A stretch of 64,000 nt of DNA from Euphorbia lathyris (GCF_963576675.1 NC_088918.1:49137501-49201500); one strand, 5' to 3'; counted from the first letter of the stretch, positions 1 through 11,016 are shown. Made by a program: numbers and translations. The notes: a model not told the origin generated them from the letters alone.

Positions 1-1790
1 CCTCGACACGCTCCCCCTACATCATTGGTACCGTTGTCCATGCGCCCCCAAACTCCGAATTGCCCTATTCACGAGTCTGAGACATATGCCCTATGTGTCG
101 CTATTTGGGTCTCGCTCGTATCAGTAGTATCGAATTGTTCGTACCGCGTCTAAGTCCAACGTTTGGCACTTACCTCCAAGGTCTTGGTTTGCACCTTCGT
201 TGCTCCTTAAATTGTTCATAGTGATAGGTTCCAGTCGAACTATCGACGTCTACCCTGTGTGTCATTACTGTTATCTCAAATATCAGTGATGGACCAAATA
301 CGTCATAAATATCCACATAAGATCTTTAGGGACTCTCACAAAACATATCATCGTCTGGTTTGCGCTATGAAACAAGTTGACCTTTGAGACCTACCAGGTA
401 AGTCGTTGTTTTCATCTCGTTGGTACCTCGATTGGATTAAGGCACCTCTCATTCTACTAGATGCACAGATGTCCACAAATTCACCGAGGTATTTATGTCT
501 CTAGCTTGAGTTAATCCTTAGACTGCACCCTGCATGTCGGTATCGTGTCTAGCTGACACCTCTAATATTGTAGGAGGTACCTCTTGAGTCATCTCTGTGC
601 TTCATCTATGCCCAAAGTTGGTCAGATAATACGTGTGTTGTATGTGTACCCTATTCGTGTCTCGTACCTAGCATGTTAGATTTCCCCCGCGACGGTCGAA
701 ATCCCAAAATCAAGCCATCACATCATTCGTGAGTTGCGTATAAGTCAATCGTGGGGGCACATCAAGTGTGACTCCCATCATGCCTTTTGGCTACCTCTAA
801 GGCATACCATGTACGTCATCGTACTTCCTAAATGCACCATGTTTCAAACCACTCTGAGCCAAGTAGGAGCTAATAATTGGCACATACCTCGTATGTTGAC
901 ATATGCATCCTATTCGGACCTCGAGTATCGAGTATGCCATGTTCATTATCCCGTCAAATAATACCCATCATTGTAATAGTTGCTTTTCGAGAGAAGCCGA
1001 CAATTGGTGCACATCACGTATGTAACTCGCGTCTCCCTTATGCCTTAACCTATTTAGGGCATGTCCCGTGTGTTACCACCTTCTGCATAGCACACCAAGG
1101 TCCCATTGGTACACCTACTAACCATTGATCCACGCCCCATGTGGGGTGGCCACATCCCACTTGCTCCTAGTTTAGGACACACCCTCTATGTCGGCCTGTT
1201 TCAGAAAGCTCGTGTTTCCCCGAAATGCGGTCCCCTGCTATTAGTGTCGATACCAAGTAAACCCTCGACATATACCTCGCATGTCTTCATCATGGTCTAT
1301 TCGAGTCTCGCGTTATCGGATACGTACAAAGAGTATCACATCAGCCCATGTAACACCTCGTATCTTCGAAGTACGTCATTACTATTATACGCCTCATGCA
1401 TAGTCGCTTATGTTGTTTCTTTTAGATCGTGAGTCGGGTCACTGTACAAAGTATGTCATTCCCCACCACTCATGTCGCTACCCCTCTAACGTACCTACAC
1501 GTCACGGGTATCATCGGGGTACACTCTCATCTACCTAGTGTCCTAGGAATTTTGCTTATCATGAGGGTCGTCTCAATCTCACAAGCGTCAGTCGTGTCGA
1601 GTGTCATTCAACATTGTACATCTTGTAAAGCATTGCGTAGTAAACTCGTAGGGTTCATACTAATGTGTGTATGACAGTTGAAATGGTTTCGGGCATCCGC
1701 ACTTCCAAACAGGTGAGTTAGCACAAACGATCGAAGCGCTGCCGACAGCTCTGGTAAAAAATGGGGTTTAGCTCTATTCGAAATCGTGTT
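1..1790 (+). other. A1 leader: non-coding, degenerate dispersed motifs
   Basis: No reading frame longer than about 108 codons and no recognisable protein. A core close to CTATTyGrGTCTCG recurs near 101, 651, 910 and 1297, with variants of CCTCGTATGTy near 888, 1275 and 1352. Spacing is irregular, so this is not a simple tandem array. By position it corresponds to the roughly 1.9-kb leader of A3, but the two do not visibly align. Confidence 0.5.
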
Positions 1791-1907
1791 GTAAGAAATA
1801 AAGCGCACACCACGAATCATGCATAAATCATACATCATTGATAGGAGGCACAAGTAGATAGCTCTGGCATTCGCATCGCACGTGCATCGCATCATCAAAA
1901 ATTCGTA

Positions 1908-2717
1908 ATGCCTAAAAAGCTCCACTCACCCATTCTTTCTCTTTCCTTATTAGAAACCCAACTCATGGCCCAGTCCAGCAATTCAAACCACAATCTTGAG
2001 AGCCGTGTGCAAGGGGCTTTAGCCAAATACATCTTTTCTGATGAGTTCAAACATGCTCTTAATGATCCGGAGGTTGCTAATGACGATGGGGTTGAAAGTT
2101 CCCAGGGGAGGATAGGAGATTTCCATCTCAGAGCAGAGATCGAGTGAGTTCTTCCCGATGTCCTTGCTTCAGATGAATTCAAGATAGAGCTGAAAAGGTT
2201 GGTCCGGGAGGTCTTGAGTGAGTCACTGGTTGCGGAAATCCCGAAAGTTGCTGTAGAGAAACCTATGTTTCATTTTGCATCACAATCTACCCCACAAACA
2301 TTCACTCCACTAAGGGTAGCCTCACACCATGCTTCACGAACACAATAAGCTCCACACCATCGGGGACATGAGATTGTCAGGGTCATTCGCTCTCCATCAC
2401 CCGCTCAGTATAGAGGGGAGAGAAGGGAGTTCTCCACTTTCACTCAACCCTTATTTGAAGTGTTGGAGGGTCTACGAATGCATGATATACTTCATCCCCT
2501 ACCAGCCACAGGGGGTCCAACCACTGAGTTAGCCAAACGCAGGGGCTACTGCCACTTCCACCAGAGATATGGTCATGAAACAAGTACTTGCATGAGGTTG
2601 AAGCATGAAATTCAAGATCCCATCGAAGCTGGAAAAATAAGTGATCCAGATCCTTCTCAGCGGATGAAGTCTTCGACTTGTTCCTTGAACGGTGAAGTCT
2701 ACCACGGATCAGGATAA
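1908..2717 (+). pseudogene. A1 gag relic with zinc-knuckle-like motif
   Basis: Remains of a Tat-type gag. The clearest part (2520-2660) encodes a C-x2-H-x4-H-x4-C knuckle followed by LKHEIQDPIEAGKI, which matches the knuckle and flank of the A3 gag (CEFH...GH...C then LKHEIQDLIEEKKI). The 5' part opens with an ATG at 1908 and a 79-codon frame that stops near 2145. The capsid-like core seen in A3 is not recognisable. The product would package element RNA in an intact copy; here it is broken by stops and truncated. The N-terminal assignment rests on position only. Confidence 0.6.
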
Positions 2718-3690
2718 GCGAAAGAAGAAGTTCTCGAGATTGAGGACACTTACGAAGCGGAAGAACCTGAAGCTTCCTGAGGTGGCATGAGAGAAAGGAT
2801 TGCACTTGTAGTTTTTATCCTTGTCTTTTATTTTATCTTCTATCCCACAAGATGTTATCAAACGTTCCTTTTGAATTCAATGAAATTTCGTTTCCGCAAA
2901 TTTTATCCCAAATATACGTACTTAGATTCGATATTCACTCAATTGAGATATTCCTGCTTCTATCATTGCATGGATGTAAGCTCTAGAATATACTTATTGC
3001 TCAGTACTTAACCACTGAAGAGAGAAAATTAAGAGAGTAAAAAAAAGTGAAAAAAAAGAAAAACAAAATAAATCATGAGAAGCGATTCCCTGGCTCTACA
3101 ATGATAAGTCAGGCATAGACCCATCAAACGAGGGGTTCTCACCGGCTTGTGACAAGAAAGAAGACTGAGCAACAATCAACAAAGTCCGAAAAGAGAGAAA
3201 AAGAAAAGGAAAGAAGGAGCAAGCAACAAGCCCTCAGAACCATACTAGCACTGAGGCACCGACAAAAATTTCTCCCCCAAAGGGGACACAAATACATGAG
3301 TGCGCCATTCAGAACGAGGCGGGGGCAACTAACCTACCAGCGAGGAAGTACCTTGTTCCAGGATCAACAAAAGGGTTTAGATCTATGATGACTTAAAGTT
3401 AACAAAAAGAAAAAAAAAAGAAAAAAGATGATGCTAAAAAGGCCCAGGGGCAAAGTCAAGTCAATCGGAAGTAAAAGAAAATAAATCAAAAGCTGACGTG
3501 ATCAGCCAAGAGGCGTCAAGGTGGCAAAAGCGGTTGACATTGTCCAACAAATGTGTAATCAAATGTACGAGAAAAGCTCACTTTAACGAAGAAAGATCAA
3601 ATCCGTAGTCAAGTGAAGACGAAGGCGGCGACAAAGTTTAGAACTTTAATCAATCTCGAGGGAATCGTGGAATCCTTCTCATGAAAAAAA
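2718..3690 (+). other. A1 spacer with purine-rich tract, no gene seen
   Basis: Follows the gag relic directly, where protease and RT would be expected. From about 3006 to 3480 the + strand is strongly purine-rich, with several runs of A and AAAGAAA. The only frame (3149-3388) is a lysine/arginine/glutamate-rich translation of that composition and is not credible as a gene. Confidence 0.5.
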
Positions 3691-4620
3691 AAGAAAAAAG
3701 AAAGGAAATCCCGATAGGTTGAAAATCTGCAAAGGACGGCCTATGCAACAATAAGGGACACCCCAATAAGTGAAAACCCCACGGGGCGCTTATTTGAAAA
3801 TTTCGGGGATAAAAGGAGAGAGTTAAAATAACTGAAATGTGAAAACCCGAAAGGGCATACTTTGGTGACAGTGGTTAATAAACTGAGCAGTAAACAATTC
3901 AATGTATGTTCGCCAAGTGCTTTATTTAAGCTAGACGGTTGCATTTGCAATGAAAACACCCGCATCAATAGACACCCCATCTCAACTGAAATCACCTCAA
4001 CTCCCATAAACCGATCCAAAATCTAAAAAAATAGACTATTCCTCTCTCCCATGCTCCATGAAGTCTGGTTCCTCTGCTTCTATGTGGTCCTCTCAAGAGT
4101 CAAACTTTGACCGAAGCGTTTCTGCTCCATAACTACTCCCAACGGCAGTATCCCTAGCTTGAGCGCACGTGAAATCTCACCTCGAGTTGGCAGGGGCATG
4201 CGCCCGCATCAACTTCTGACCTACACCAAGACGTTAACTTCAATCGGGAGCACGACCCTGCAATCAGATCAACGTCCATCTCACTTCGGAAGCTTCTCCA
4301 TTAACAAAGGCATCGGGCATGAACTCATCGTCAAATGCTCAACATAGAAGTGGCCCGTGGATATGAACCCACTGTGCTATCTGGTATCATTTACAATAAT
4401 AAAAAAAAACTGAACAAAAGTTGGATTGAAAACCTCAAAAGAGGCGATCCAAGCAAAAGAAGAGATAGAGAAAATCGGTGAGATATAGAAAAGATGAATT
4501 GAAAACCCCTATGGGCAGTTCATGCAAAAGGAGAGATAGAGAATATCAGAGAGATCCCGTTGAGTCGAAAACCCGAAAAGGGCGGCTTAAGCAAAATTAT
4601 GAAAAAAATGAATGCGTCAA
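3690..4620 (+). repeat. Dispersed GAAAACCC-AAA-GGGC mini-hairpin repeats
   Basis: At least six copies of a short motif like TTGAAAACCCGAAAGGGCGG followed by a purine-rich stretch, near 3724, 3771, 3840, 4427, 4497 and 4565. In most copies ACCC (or ACCCC) can pair with GGGC/GGGGC over a short loop. The same repeats lie in A3 behind pol (28075-28200, opposite strand), so they belong to the family's 3' non-coding region. Function unknown. Confidence 0.6.
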
Positions 4621-5350
4621 TCTCTGGCTAAAGGCGAGAGCCCCTTGACACAAGCTCATCAAAACCAAATCCCCATCCTTACAACCCTTGGTTTCAAACT
4701 TATCCTCGCCCTCATCCTTGCACACCTTGGGGATGGCCCGAAGCATCATTTCTCGATCTGAAGCTACCGAAATCCTCCAGCCTATGAAAAAGGGAATCCA
4801 TTCGACCATCTCATCCACGCATACATAGTTTGCATACACATGTGTCCATACATCCATATAAAGCAAAACGCATAGGCCACACGTATGCACATTCAAACAC
4901 ACGCACGGTCACCTGCATACACACACATAAGTGTTTACACGCATCCATAGATTAGGCTACATCCACCCATCTACATGCATCACTACACCTCATTATTAAG
5001 ACTAACAAAAATCCTCGCAAGGGGCATGATTCGCTCGCCCTATGCAGAAAATCTAGGTTATAGGATAGCGCACCAATCTCTAATCTGCAGTCCATTTCAG
5101 CCTACGCTTCATGATCAACCGTAGCAACTATCAGGGGATGATCACAGAAGATAGTCGAAATATTTTACCGGTGGCGCCAGTCAAAATACAGACAACAGTC
5201 AATAGAAAAATAATTCTTAGTCTGAAGTGTTCCAGACGAAAAGATAAGGACGTTCCTATCAAACAACTCAAATATCCGAGACAATAGCTCCAGTGAAAAT
5301 ACAGACGACAGTATCTTAGAATTCAGAATTGCTAGAAAGAACCTTTTTGC
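4621..5350 (+). other. A1 3' spacer, no gene seen
   Basis: Non-coding stretch between the mini-hairpin repeats and the 39-bp array. Around 4830-4960 it is rich in CACACA/CATACA. Near 5160-5300 the phrase AATACAGACRACAGT occurs twice. Nothing resembles a protein or an RNA gene. Confidence 0.4.
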
Positions 5351-6135
5351 TTTTAAGCCATCTTACCTACGATCCACGACCGAGGTTGCCTTTGAGCCAT
5401 CTTACCTACGATCCAGGTTGCTTTTGAGCCATCTTACCTACGGTCCACGACCGAGGTAGCTTTTGAGCCATCTTACCTACGGTCCACGACCGAGGTTGCT
5501 TGTGAGCCATCTTACCTACGGTCCACGATCCAGGTTGCTTTTGAGCCATCTTACCTACGGTCCACGACCGAGGTAGCTTTTGAGCCATCTTACCTACGGT
5601 CCACGACCGAGGTTGCTTGTGAGCCATCTTACCTACGGTCCACGACCGAGGTTGCTTTTAAGCCATCTTACCTACGATCCACGATCGAGGTAGCTTTCGA
5701 GCCATCTTACCTACGGTCCACGATCGAGGTAACTTTTGAGCCATCTTACCTACGGTCCACAACCGAGGTTGCTTGTGAGCCATCTTACCTACGGTCCACG
5801 ACCGAGGTAGCTTTTGAGCCATCTTACCTACGGTCCACGACCGAGGTTGCTTGTGAGCCATCTTACCTACGGTCCACAACCGAAGTTTGTTTTAAGCCAT
5901 CTTACCTACGATCCACGATCGAGGTAGCTTTCGAGCCATCTTACCTACGGTCCACGACCGAGGAAACTTTTGAGCCATCTTACCTACGGTCCACGACCGA
6001 GGTTGCTTGTGAGCCATCTTACCTACGGTCCACGATCGAGGTTGCTTTTAAGCCATCTTACCTACGATCCACGATCGAGGTAGCTTTCGAGCCATCTTAC
6101 CCACGGTCCACGACCGAGGTAACTTTTGAGCCATT
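5351..6135 (+). repeat. 39-bp tandem array, about 20 copies
   Basis: Head-to-tail repeats with a core GAGCCATCTTACCTACGGTC then CACGACCGAGGT plus a variable ending (AGCTTTT, TGCTTGT or AACTTTT). The unit is 39 bp, a multiple of three, so the reverse strand stays open as a 13-residue repeat; this follows from the period and does not show a gene. On the reverse strand it shares GACCGyAGGTA...GCTC with the 43-bp unit of A2 and A3, so it looks like a diverged, separately amplified version of that satellite. Confidence 0.9.
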
Positions 6136-6163
6136 TTTACCCGCGATCGATTTAGAGACTAGG

Positions 6164-8023
6164 TGAAGGAAATTAGGGCTAAGGTATAGCAGCGGAAATA
6201 TAAAAATTTTAGCCTATTTCCTTTTAACCATAGGATCCGTTAATCGTTATTTCATATAAAGAGGGATAAGAAGGAATACCTTTCAATGAACAATCTACCG
6301 TTGTTAAAGAAGCGCCCACAATTCTTCTCCGAGGTTCCAACCACAAAGTAGAATACGGTGAGGTTAAGATAAAATCAACCCTTATGAGATGCAACCAAAA
6401 TAGATTGCCTCTAATTAACCAACACAAGATCAAGGAGAAAGAGGGATGAATAAGATTAATCAATCGATGGAATGCCGTATGAATTCTTATCCACGAACTT
6501 GGGGAATAGAATTCTTTTCTCTCTCTCTCTCTCTAAGTAATTTCGAAAATCACAAGTGGGGAGGCTTAGGGCTTGGTCGAAATTCACTATAGGGAGGGGT
6601 ATATATATTAGCTTGTATCTAAACCCTAGCTAGATAGGAATAGGTTACTTAATAGGAATCCAATTCGGAAAAGGATTCCTAATTATTATCTCACTATATA
6701 TCTAATATATTTAGGATAATAATAAATAACCTAATTGGATAATAATAGGAGAATATTAATCTAATTAAAACTCCTAATTAAATTATCTCTTAATTAATTT
6801 ATTTCATAATCCTAATCAAATTAGGATTAATGGAATAAAATCAATCCCTTACTAATACATACAAATTTCGGCCCCCTCCTTGTATTTGGGCCTTACTGGG
6901 CTCAATTGGGCTTCCATCTATTAATCACATCCATCTCTCTTTTGGTTCCAAGTCTTATGTGTGATCCATTAGGTCCTTACTACTTCTGGCCGTATGCAAC
7001 CTATTAAATTAATTTCTTCAAGAATTATATTTAATCCCTTGCATAACGGAATGATGTACAGAGTATGTTATTGGCAAGTCTGTAATCATCCCCCCAGAGT
7101 CCGTTAAGAAGACAGGTTGATTCTGTCGTTAACCCTTCCGTATTAGTTACGGTATAATACGATCCTTTATCAACTACATCCTTGAACTGAATCTTATGAC
7201 TATGGGTAATGTCAAGTCACATATAGCGAGACGTTCGTTTTACTTGTTATTGGCCGAGTCAACTCAAAAAGATAGGTTAAGTGAAATCTGTATTTCTACT
7301 CTTAAGCTATCACCTTGCAAGGGTTTAGAGTCAAGTCTTCCACAAGCGATCCTTGGATGTATCTCCCATTAATCGGGAGTGATAAATGCTCAATCCAATG
7401 TATAACTACCCTGAAATTACTTCCTGTGACACCCAACCTTTGCAGTTCACACCCCAGAGTCATCTCTGTTAAGGATCGTGGGACCACAGGATCAAAGTCT
7501 CACATTCAGTAATTCAGGATGACCAATTAACATTCCTTTGAGTCTGAGGATTGGTTATACCTATTAATACCAATGAGATGAACAGTTGACAAGGATGAAT
7601 CTACCCATCCTGTTATCTCAAATCGGATCCCCAATCCTAATGAACAACGTTTCATCGGATCTATGTAACTGTCCAGATATTTGTATATATGAAGCTTGTG
7701 AGATCAGCTTTCTGTCGGACAAAAGACATTGTTACATACAAGTCTCAACAGTGATATATCAATCCTAAACATATCACTCGACTTGGGGTGGTTTAAGTTT
7801 ATTATAAAGTTTTGTCTCACTTCATGCTTGTATGAACACTTTATAATCACTTTAAACAAACTTACGGATTTCCTTTTATTAGACTTTATTTAGTGCTTAA
7901 AAGGGATTGCCTTTATATAGTTATAAAACATATATCTCATTAAAACAAATGATATAAAGAACAATTCATTTACAATAAGTTTTTATCCTGCAACAATTGA
8001 CTATAGGACACAAAACCCCAACA
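6164..8023 (-). mobile_element. C1: solo LTR of the Copia C family
   Basis: An 1860-bp LTR in reverse orientation relative to C2, bounded by TG (TGAAGGAAATTAGGG) and CA (CCCCAACA). The 5 bp CTAGG flank it on both sides (6159-6163 and 8024-8028), a target duplication. No internal region is present, so it is a solo LTR left by LTR-LTR recombination. It lies in the satellite region of A1: removing it joins array sequence that matches A2 and A3. Short frames inside are mirrored in the other C LTRs and are not genes. Confidence 0.92.
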
Positions 8024-8263
8024 CTAGGGTCGCTAGAAAGAGCTGTTTACCCGTGGTCGAGTTAGGCTAGGATCCTTAAGGAAAACGTCCACCGGCAGCC
8101 GATTCGAAGGCAAAGACGGAGGGGATCGAAGACGAAGCTGGAGCGCGCAGCGCAGAGATCAGGTATTCTTCCTCCTACTCTATAGGTGTCTTTTACTTTA
8201 ATATATTTCCATTGCATGTGCCGTGTTAGCAAAAAACGTTTTCAAAACACACACATCACTGTC

Positions 8264-8285
8264 AAAATAGAAAAGTAGGGGCAAC
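8264..8285 (+). promoter_or_regulatory. A1 polypurine tract
   Basis: Purine-rich AAAATAGAAAAGTAGGGG followed by CAAC directly precedes the LTR start TGTAGACACC. It is the likely primer for plus-strand DNA synthesis and proves that the following LTR is a 3' LTR of a + strand element. The same tract sits next to the A2 and A3 3' LTRs. Confidence 0.8.
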
Positions 8286-8409
8286 TGTAGACACCGAGTC
8301 GGAGGACCTGTGACGAAAACCTGTAACAAGACGGTTGAAGCGGTTGGTTCCGGGAGTTTTAAAGCAAAAAATATATAATAAAAAAACGAGAGGTCAGTAA
8401 GAGTTGCAG

Positions 8410-8735
8410 TCGTCGAGTGGACGGCTCGAGAGTGCTCAACGACGTGGTGCGAGCGCCTAGTGGCAGTCGACGCGCGCCCGACGACAGTTGGACGCGCGTC
8501 CGACAATGCGGGGCGCACGCCCGATGGTCGCTGGGCGCGCACGCCCGACAGCCGTTGGGCGAGCGCCCAACGACGTGGGGCGAACGCCCAACATCAGTTG
8601 GGCGTGCACCCAACATATGTTGGGCGTGCGCCCAACATATGTTGGGCGTTCGCCCAACTGATTTTGGGCGCACGCCCAACATTTTGGGCGTAGGCCCAAA
8701 ACATTTTGAGCGTAGCCCGACGCCCGTCGGGCTAC
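8410..8735. repeat. Array of GGGCG...CGCCC palindromes in A1 U3
   Basis: At least ten short inverted repeats on the theme TTGGGCGNNCGCCCAAC occur in a row, including CCCAACATATGTTGGG twice. They lie just upstream of the TATA box. They keep frames open on both strands by composition only. In A2 and A3 the same place holds different palindromes, so palindromy is kept while sequence is not. Confidence 0.85.
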
Positions 8736-8750
8736 GCCCAAATTTTTTTG

Positions 8751-8780
8751 GGATCCGTGCCTATAAAAAGGCACGGATCC
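8751..8780 (+). promoter_or_regulatory. A1 LTR TATA box inside a perfect inverted repeat
   Basis: TATAAAAA (8762-8769) is flanked by GGATCCGTGCC and its exact reverse complement GGCACGGATCC, 11 bp each, leaving the TATA box as the loop. Transcription in the + direction would start about 25-35 bp downstream. A2 and A3 show the same layout with different arm sequences. Confidence 0.8.
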
Positions 8781-9422
8781 CCATGCATTTGGAAAGTGGA
8801 TTTTGGAGAGCTTTCTCACTCTAGACATTTTTAGAGAGAGAAAGTGAATTTTTTTGAGAAAAATATTTTTTTTCTCAAAAAGTCTGAATTTCCTAAAAGT
8901 TAAATTTTTACTAAAAACCCGAAAATCACGATTCGCGGAATCAACCGACTTCGACTGTCAGATACCGATCTTGAGGTATTATCCGAGGACTAGACTCGTT
9001 TTATTTTATTTAATTTATTTCCTTTATTTATTTATTTTTATGTTATAATTTTATTTATTTAGTTATTTATTTATTTATCACGTTTTATTTAATTTTTCGT
9101 ATTTATTTAGTTTCCGTCTCGTATTAAATAAACGTTCGGTTTTGTTTTAAAATAAAAACCTCGTTTTAATATCCCAATACGAACCATGATCCGATTCAAA
9201 GGTAGTTCGGGATTAAAAAAAAACGTTGCAATTATAAGTTTTGAAAATATTTCTAAATAACGTTTTAAAATAAAACATCGTTTTAGGAGTCCCCGTTATA
9301 GACTATGATCCAATTTTGGTAGTTCGGGGACCCAAAACGATAGAATAGATCTAATCTAAAGCTTTTGAATAAATCTGGAAACTTCTGGACTGTTTCTGTA
9401 ATTCTGCCTTTTCTATCGCTAA

Positions 9423-9461
9423 CAGCAGATTGGCGACGGATGTTCCGTCAGTAATCTGCTG
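9423..9461 (+). other. A1 LTR hairpin in the predicted transcribed leader
   Basis: Outer arms CAGCAGATT and AATCTGCTG enclose inner arms GACGGA and TCCGTC with a 3-nt loop. It lies about 660 bp after the TATA box. A3 has a hairpin at the equivalent place whose inner stem also reads GACGGA/TCCGTC. Confidence 0.7.
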
Positions 9462-10185
9462 GAATCCGAAAATTCCATTTTTAACCCTCTTTTCTCTTCT
9501 TTTTTACATTTCTACTTGTATATATACGTATTTAATTATGTTATGTATTTGTAAAAATTATTTTTGAGTCCTATAACTATTAATTACGTATTATGTGGCT
9601 ATATATTTCGTATTTGGGTTTAATTCATTTGGATTTGGTTTTGTAAGGTATGATATTCCTATATATATAGTTTTGGCACATTTAAGCTATATTAGCTATT
9701 ATTTAGGGTGAAAATTATTTTCTATATGTTTATTACTTAAAACCATTTGGAACTCAATGTTATTCTTCCCATTTATGAGTTTGGTTCATTGTTTTTTACA
9801 TGTTTTGAATTAGAATAAATAGGTATTATATATAGTACTCTTTTTCATTTTCTTTATTATATCGTATAGTATTTCTTACTCCTTTTTATCTATAGGTATA
9901 TCCTTATTTTTAGATAAAATTATATATATATATGTATTTCTATTTTATTTTTGTGTATATGTATATATTCCAAATGAGTTTTACTTGGTGAATTTTGGTT
10001 TAATTGGTTCATTAGTGTAATTATGTTCAAGTGGAGGATAATTGAGTGAAAAAGGGGAAAATAAAAGACAAAAAGAGAATTTAATTTGTTTGTTTAAATT
10101 AAAGTTTTTCTAGATATTCCTAAAGTGTAAATAACGTTTTCTTGATGTTTTTAAACCATTTCCAAAATATCACGTGTTGAAACCT

Positions 10186-10470
10186 TAATCCGTTCCAACG
10201 ACGGATTAGGCGAACCTTGTAATTAAAATCGTTTTCATTGTAAATAATAGAGTTTTGAATCGTTTTCCTAACTAAATATTTTGTACAAAATAAATGAACT
10301 TGTATGCCTAATCACGTTTTTGGAGTTAAAGTTTTTATTCCACATTTTCAAACACTCGAGTCGTTCCAACGGCGATTCGAGTCGATGTCATGTAAATTAA
10401 CGGGGTTTTAAAACGCACCTAAATCGTTCCAACGGCGATTAAGGTACGAACCATGTAAATAAACTCGTTT
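10186..10470 (+). repeat. Three CGTTCCAACGrCG repeats in A1 LTR
   Basis: Copies near 10191, 10363 and 10426 each contain CGTTCCAACGRCG flanked by short complementary arms (for example TAATCCG...CGGATTA) and followed by GAACC or GATGT and TGTAAAT. All family A LTRs here carry them, in A2 and A3 on the opposite strand. Confidence 0.7.
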
Positions 10471-11016
10471 TGGGGAATGAGATTAGCTTAGAGTTAGTGT
10501 ATAATATAAAGCATAAATCACGTTGTAAACAAATCAATTCTTTCTTCTCCCCCTTCTCTCTCCTATGTATTTTTAATTCATGTAAATGGGTGATTCTTTA
10601 TTAAAGTGGCTTTTAATGACATGCTCAAAACGGTTTTCAAAGCGAGAAAGAAAAGGTTTCAAACGAATTTTAAACTTAAAGAAATATGCGATTAGTCCGT
10701 TATCGCCTAACACGCTGAGTAGGAGGCCGGTGGTTCATAACCGGGCGATGTCGGGGTGCCTAGTAGCCTTTCTCCAGAAAGGAGCTAGCCTTCTCAGCTC
10801 GTACCTAAGTTTTCCGAACCCTCACCGGTCTCCCGCAAGGGATCGGTGTTCATTTTCCCATTCGTGGGTGGCGACTCTTCCATACTCCAAGCTCCGGTCC
10901 TGCCGAGCAGCTTGATTCCACGATTAGTTGCTTTCGGCGCCAATCACCGCTTACGTCGCCATGAGGTGTCCACCCCCCGGTCCGCCCAGGCGAGGCCGTC
11001 GACACCTTGTCTAACA

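Larger units (their letters stand above)
1..11016 (+). mobile_element. A1: defective Tat-like Gypsy element, 5' LTR outside window
   Basis: Right end of a + strand element of family A. In order it shows a non-coding leader, a gag relic, a long spacer with satellite-like repeats, a polypurine tract and a 3' LTR ending TCTAACA. Sequence just before the gag relic (about 1790-1840) matches sequence just upstream of gag in A3. Sequence from about 3690 matches the region behind pol in A3. No protease, RT, RNase H or integrase lies between, so this copy lacks pol and could move only with help from a complete relative. It carries solo LTR C1. The left LTR and target duplication cannot be checked here. 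Confidence 0.8.
8286..11016 (+). mobile_element. A1 3' LTR
   Basis: 2731-bp LTR, TGTAGACACC to TCTAACA. Inside, in order: a GC-rich palindrome array, a TATA box in an inverted repeat, an AT-rich middle with long T/A runs, three CGTTCCAACG repeats, and a GC-rich last 300 bp that is nearly the same as in A3. It ends inside a Copia RNase H reading frame (E), which fixes the insertion site. The partner flank is outside the window. Confidence 0.88.

Noticed and set aside
3149..3388. 79-codon basic frame in A1
   Set aside because: It is the translation of a purine-rich tract and resembles nothing.
5406..5879. Two reverse-strand frames with 13-residue repeats (MAHKQPR...WTVGK)
   Set aside because: They are translations of the 39-bp array. 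A period divisible by three keeps a frame open without selection.
7315..7768. Small frames recurring at 17331-17902, 43212-43783 and 44181-44363
   Set aside because: They lie in the LTRs of family C and recur because the LTR recurs; no protein family is recognisable.
8198..8828. Overlapping frames on both strands of the A1 LTR
   Set aside because: They come from the GC-rich palindrome array; composition and double-strand openness argue against genes.
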